From JARKQH01 sp964631605 (lineage in GTDB: Bacteria; Verrucomicrobiota; Verrucomicrobiia; Limisphaerales; UBA8199): DNA of 17,262 bases. The stretch covers positions 1-17,262 of the forward strand of contig CAZVYG010000099.1 in NCBI GenBank assembly GCA_964631605.1. The letters run 5' to 3'. Position 1 is the stretch's first letter, and every line of letters starts with the position of its first letter. Made by a program: the position numbers and the translations under genes. Shown piece by piece: positions 14,692 to 17,262 of the stretch. The notes below the pieces were generated by a model, which saw only the letters and a program-made list of their open reading frames with translations, was not told the origin of the DNA and ran no database searches.

Positions 14692-16746
14692 TCAAGCTCC
14701 CACAGCGGCCAGGGCCAGGCGGCGGGCCAGTTGGATCAATGGCCAATCGGTGCTGAAATCACCAAAGCGGAAGCGCGGCAGGCCGCTTTGCTGCTGGCCC
14801 AGCAGCTCGCCGGGCCCCCGCAACCGCAGGTCGGCCTCGGCGATCTGGAACCCATCCAGCGTGGATTCGAGGACTTTTAACCGCTCGCGCGCTTCGGGCG
14901 TTTTGGCCGCGGCCACGAGGATGCAATAGGCATTGGCCGAGCCGCGCCCGATTCGGCCGCGCAACTGGTGCAACTGGGCCAGGCCAAACTGTTCGGCATT
15001 TTCGATCACCATGATCGTCGCGTTGGGCACGTCCACCCCCACCTCGATCAGCGAGGTCGCCAGCAGGGCCTTGAGCGTTCCCCGGCGGAACGCCTGCATC
15101 ACAGCCTCCTTTTCGGCGGAGGGCATTCGTCCGTGCAGCAGGCCGATCTCGAGGGGCGCGAGGGCGGTTTTCACGCGGTCGTATTCCTGGACGACCGCCT
15201 TGACCTGGTTGCCGTTGGTTTCCTCGACCCGTGGATAGACCACGTAAGCCTGGCGCCCGGTCAGGAGCTGCGACCGGACAAACTCCCACACCTTCGGCAG
15301 CCGGTCCGCGGCGCGCACAAAAGTCTGGATGCGCCCGCGTCCGGGTGGCAATTCGTCAAGGATCGAAACATCCAATTCGCCATACACGGTCAGGCCGAGC
15401 GTGCGGGGGATGGGGGTGGCGGTCATCACCAACAGGTGCGGATACACGCCTTTGCGAACCAGTTGCTCGCGCTGGGCCACGCCGAACTTGTGCTGTTCGT
15501 CAATGATCACCAGGCCCAGGTCCGGCATCTCGAAGCCTTCGGTCAGGAGCGCATGCGTGCCGATGTAGAGCGCGCAGGCCCCCGACCCGGCGGCGAATGG
15601 GCCCGCAGGGCCGGCCGCAGTTCGGACAGGCGGGGTGGAGACGGGCCCGGCGGTTTTGCAACTGCCGGTTCGCATTTCGACCCGGACCCCGAGGGGGGCG
15701 AACCAACGGGAAAACGTGTTGAAATGCTGGGCGGCCAGAATCTCCGTCGGCGCCATGAGGGCGACGTTGTAACCGCTTTCCAGGGCCATCAGGGCGCAGC
15801 AGGCGGCCACCACTGTCTTGCCGGACCCGACATCGCCTTGCAGCAGGCGACGCATCGGATGCGCGCCCGACAGGTCCTGGCGCAGCTCGCGCAGCACGCG
15901 CGTCTGGGCGGCGGTCAGCTTGAACCCGAGCTGGCGCAGGAAAGGCCTGATCAGGCGATTGTTGCCGCCACAGGGCAGGGCTCGCGCTTTGGTCTGGAAA
16001 TGCTTGCGACGAAGTTGCAGCCGGTGCTGGAGCTCGAAGAATTCATCCAAGGCCAGCCGTTGCCGCGCCCGCTCGGTCTCGGCCTGGGACTCCGGCTGGT
16101 GCAGCATGCGAACCGCCTCCGGCCGGGAGGGCAGTGTGGCGGCGAGCGGGCCGGCGTCCGCCAGCTTCAGGCCGGCCAGCGGGTCCACGATGTGCGCGCG
16201 GCAGGAGTCGAGCGTGCGCCGGATCAGGGACCGAAGCCAGCGCTGCGGCAATCCCTCCGTCAGCGGGTAAACGGGCGTCAACCGTCCCATGTGCAGCAGG
16301 TCATCCTCCCCGGATTCAACCCTCTCGGTTTCGGGATGGTCCATGGTGCGGGGCTTGAGCTGCAGCAGCTTGCCATACACCACCAATTCGTCGTCGCGCG
16401 AATACCGCTTTTCGAGGTAAGGCATGTTCCACCACCGGCAATGAAGCCGGCCGGTGCCGTCCTCGAGAATCAACTCGAAGATGGACTTGCTGCGCTTGCG
16501 GAACCATTTCACGCCGCAAGCCACGACGCGCCCGCGGGCGACGGCCGCTTCGCCAACTTTGAGGTCGCCAATCGGGCTGAACCGGGTGCGGTCCTCGTAG
16601 CGCCGGGGCCGGTGCAGCAAGAGGTCTTCAACGGTCAGAATCCCAAGCCGTCCCAACTGTTCGGCCCGTTCGGGACCGACGCCGTAAAGGCCGCTGACCG
16701 GCCGCGCAAGCGGCGGAACCGCGGGGCCACGGGCAGCATCGCTCAT
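14692..16746 (-). CDS. recG: ATP-dependent DNA helicase RecG
   Basis: RecG reverses stalled replication forks and drives branch migration of Holliday junctions. The 684-residue protein matches the family length (E. coli about 693). It has an N-terminal wedge/OB region (about 15-165) beginning GLYGVGPERAEQLGRLGI and containing DLLLHRPRRYEDR. Then come helicase motifs: Walker A GDVGSGKT (304-311), MAPTEILAAQH (Ia), IIDEQHKFGVAQR (II, D416-E417), MTATPIPRTL (III), LLHGRMP, LLATSLIEVGVDVPNA (V) and QLHQLRGRIGRG (VI), with a C-terminal TRG-like end (ADLRLRGPGELLGQQQSG). Motif II has DEQHK where DEQHR is usual. Between motifs Ia and II a Pro/Ala/Gly-rich stretch (about 364-391) replaces the normal charged helix. 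ATG 16746 starts the protein; no strong ribosome site is visible. Confidence 0.97.
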   Translation of the reverse strand: MSDAARGPAVPPLARPVSGLYGVGPERAEQLGRLGILTVEDLLLHRPRRYEDRTRFSPIGDLKVGEAAVARGRVVACGVKWFRKRSKSIFELILEDGTGRLHCRWWNMPYLEKRYSRDDELVVYGKLLQLKPRTMDHPETERVESGEDDLLHMGRLTPVYPLTEGLPQRWLRSLIRRTLDSCRAHIVDPLAGLKLADAGPLAATLPSRPEAVRMLHQPESQAETERARQRLALDEFFELQHRLQLRRKHFQTKARALPCGGNNRLIRPFLRQLGFKLTAAQTRVLRELRQDLSGAHPMRRLLQGDVGSGKTVVAACCALMALESGYNVALMAPTEILAAQHFNTFSRWFAPLGVRVEMRTGSCKTAGPVSTPPVRTAAGPAGPFAAGSGACALYIGTHALLTEGFEMPDLGLVIIDEQHKFGVAQREQLVRKGVYPHLLVMTATPIPRTLGLTVYGELDVSILDELPPGRGRIQTFVRAADRLPKVWEFVRSQLLTGRQAYVVYPRVEETNGNQVKAVVQEYDRVKTALAPLEIGLLHGRMPSAEKEAVMQAFRRGTLKALLATSLIEVGVDVPNATIMVIENAEQFGLAQLHQLRGRIGRGSANAYCILVAAAKTPEARERLKVLESTLDGFQIAEADLRLRGPGELLGQQQSGLPRFRFGDFSTDWPLIQLARRLALAAVGA

Positions 16747-16773
16747 CGCGCAGCACCATACAAACGCCCCCCG

Positions 16774-16795
16774 CGCCCTTCAACGCCAAAGGGCG
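16774..16795. repeat. Inverted repeat in the recG / exported-protein divergent promoter region
   Basis: CGCCCTT (16774-16780) and AAGGGCG (16789-16795) form a perfect 7-bp stem around an 8-base loop. It is 28 bp upstream of the recG start and 91 bp upstream of the divergent gene. With this position it could act as an operator or a leader hairpin; there is no T-run to suggest termination. It may also be chance. Confidence 0.45.
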
Positions 16796-16886
16796 GAATG
16801 ATTCAAGGGCGAACGTCTTGTTGGGCGGCGCAGAGGTCTCTCGGATTGGTTTTGGTTTTCAGCGGCGCGGAGATTACCTTCCCGCC

Positions 16887-17262
16887 ATGAAATGCAGACG
16901 GTTTCAAAGAATCTCAGGCTTGTGCTTGCTGCTCCTGCTTTGCCAGTCGGGGCTGCGCGGATTGGCTGCCAGCGAGCAGTCGGCGCGCGTCGCGGCTGGG
17001 GACCTGCAGCTCCTGGTGAGCAGAACCAGCGGGGGCATTCAGGTGGACCGCCTGCTCGACGCCCGGTATGGACAGGAACTGCTCGCGACCAACGCGCTTC
17101 CGCTGTTCACGCTGACGGTGCGGCAAATCGGCTCGACCAACGCGTTGAACCTGGCCGCGGACAGGGGCTGGCGCCAGTGCGCCTTCCGCCGGCGCGGCGC
17201 GGGCCTGGAACTGCGCTGGTCCCGGCCTGAGGATGAGGCCCTGGCCGGCCTCTCGGTGACCG
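16887..17262 (+). CDS. Exported protein, N-terminal part only (cut by right edge)
   Basis: An open frame starts at ATG 16887 and is still open at the window end (125 codons). It begins with a clear signal peptide: MKCRRFQRISG, then a leucine-rich core LCLLLLLCQSGLRGLAA, with likely cleavage after LAA. The cysteines could alternatively suggest a lipoprotein, but no proper lipobox is seen. The mature start (LQLLVSRTSGGIQVDRLLD, LLATNALPLFTLTVRQIG, LELRWSRPEDEALAGLSVT) has the alternating pattern of a beta-sandwich, like the N-terminal domains of large exported glycoside hydrolases (for example DUF6259 or GH36-like proteins). That is a guess from pattern only. It is divergent from recG with 140 bp between the starts. 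Confidence 0.7.
   Translation, partial: MKCRRFQRISGLCLLLLLCQSGLRGLAASEQSARVAAGDLQLLVSRTSGGIQVDRLLDARYGQELLATNALPLFTLTVRQIGSTNALNLAADRGWRQCAFRRRGAGLELRWSRPEDEALAGLSVT

Noticed and set aside
14968..16890. Plus-strand open frame of 640 codons opposite recG
   Set aside because: It is antisense to recG with low-complexity Q/G/R-rich translation and no recognisable domain.
1..17262. CRISPR array, tRNA/rRNA genes, insertion sequence or phage genes
   Set aside because: No regularly spaced repeats, no rRNA-like or cloverleaf sequence, no transposase, integrase or phage structural motifs were seen.

Overview
The window is high-GC bacterial DNA (roughly 60% G+C by eye). The best lineage guess is Verrucomicrobiota, near the Pedosphaera/Limisphaerales group. 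Three things suggest this: a secreted protein whose first domain has the W-P...F.LE.T..L...W pattern common in verrucomicrobial exported proteins, a decayed prepilin-like (H-X9-DG type) gene, and a GH42 enzyme beside several uncharacterised exported proteins. The lineage call is inference; there is no rRNA or tRNA.

Bases 1-6881 (minus strand) hold a tightly packed operon, read from right to left: E1-alpha and E1-beta of a thiamine-diphosphate 2-oxoacid/acetoin-type dehydrogenase, a class II (DHAP-dependent) aldolase, the lipoyl acyltransferase E2, a CbbY-type HAD phosphatase, a small transaldolase, and a membrane acyltransferase of the HGSNAT/DUF5009 family. The possible first 22 codons of another gene run off the left edge. 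Neighbours overlap by 4 bp or sit about 12-50 bp apart. The aldolase lies inside the dehydrogenase genes, between E1-beta and E2, and no E3 is present. An exported protein of unknown function (6935-8485) precedes E1-alpha by 53 bp and may be part of the same transcript.

Bases 8486-9243 contain no intact gene. They hold what looks like a broken prepilin-like gene on the plus strand. The plus strand then carries an exported SMP-30/gluconolactonase-like propeller (9244-10191), a 356-bp intergenic stretch with palindromes and a short tandem repeat, an exported propeller-like protein of unknown function (10548-12065), a cytoplasmic GH42 beta-galactosidase-like enzyme lacking the usual acid/base glutamate (12112-14205), and a DciA/DUF721 protein (14225-14635). 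recG is on the minus strand (14692-16746), convergent with dciA. Divergent from recG is the start of another exported protein, cut by the right edge (16887 onward).

Taken together, the left half is a carbon-metabolism operon combining two aldol-type C-C cleaving enzymes, a sugar-bisphosphate phosphatase and a 2-oxoacid/acyloin dehydrogenase. The right half is a mixture of carbohydrate-related exported or cytoplasmic proteins and DNA-metabolism housekeeping genes. The most unusual points are the composition of the operon, the GH42 catalytic-site change, and unusual residues in the E1-alpha and transaldolase active sites.
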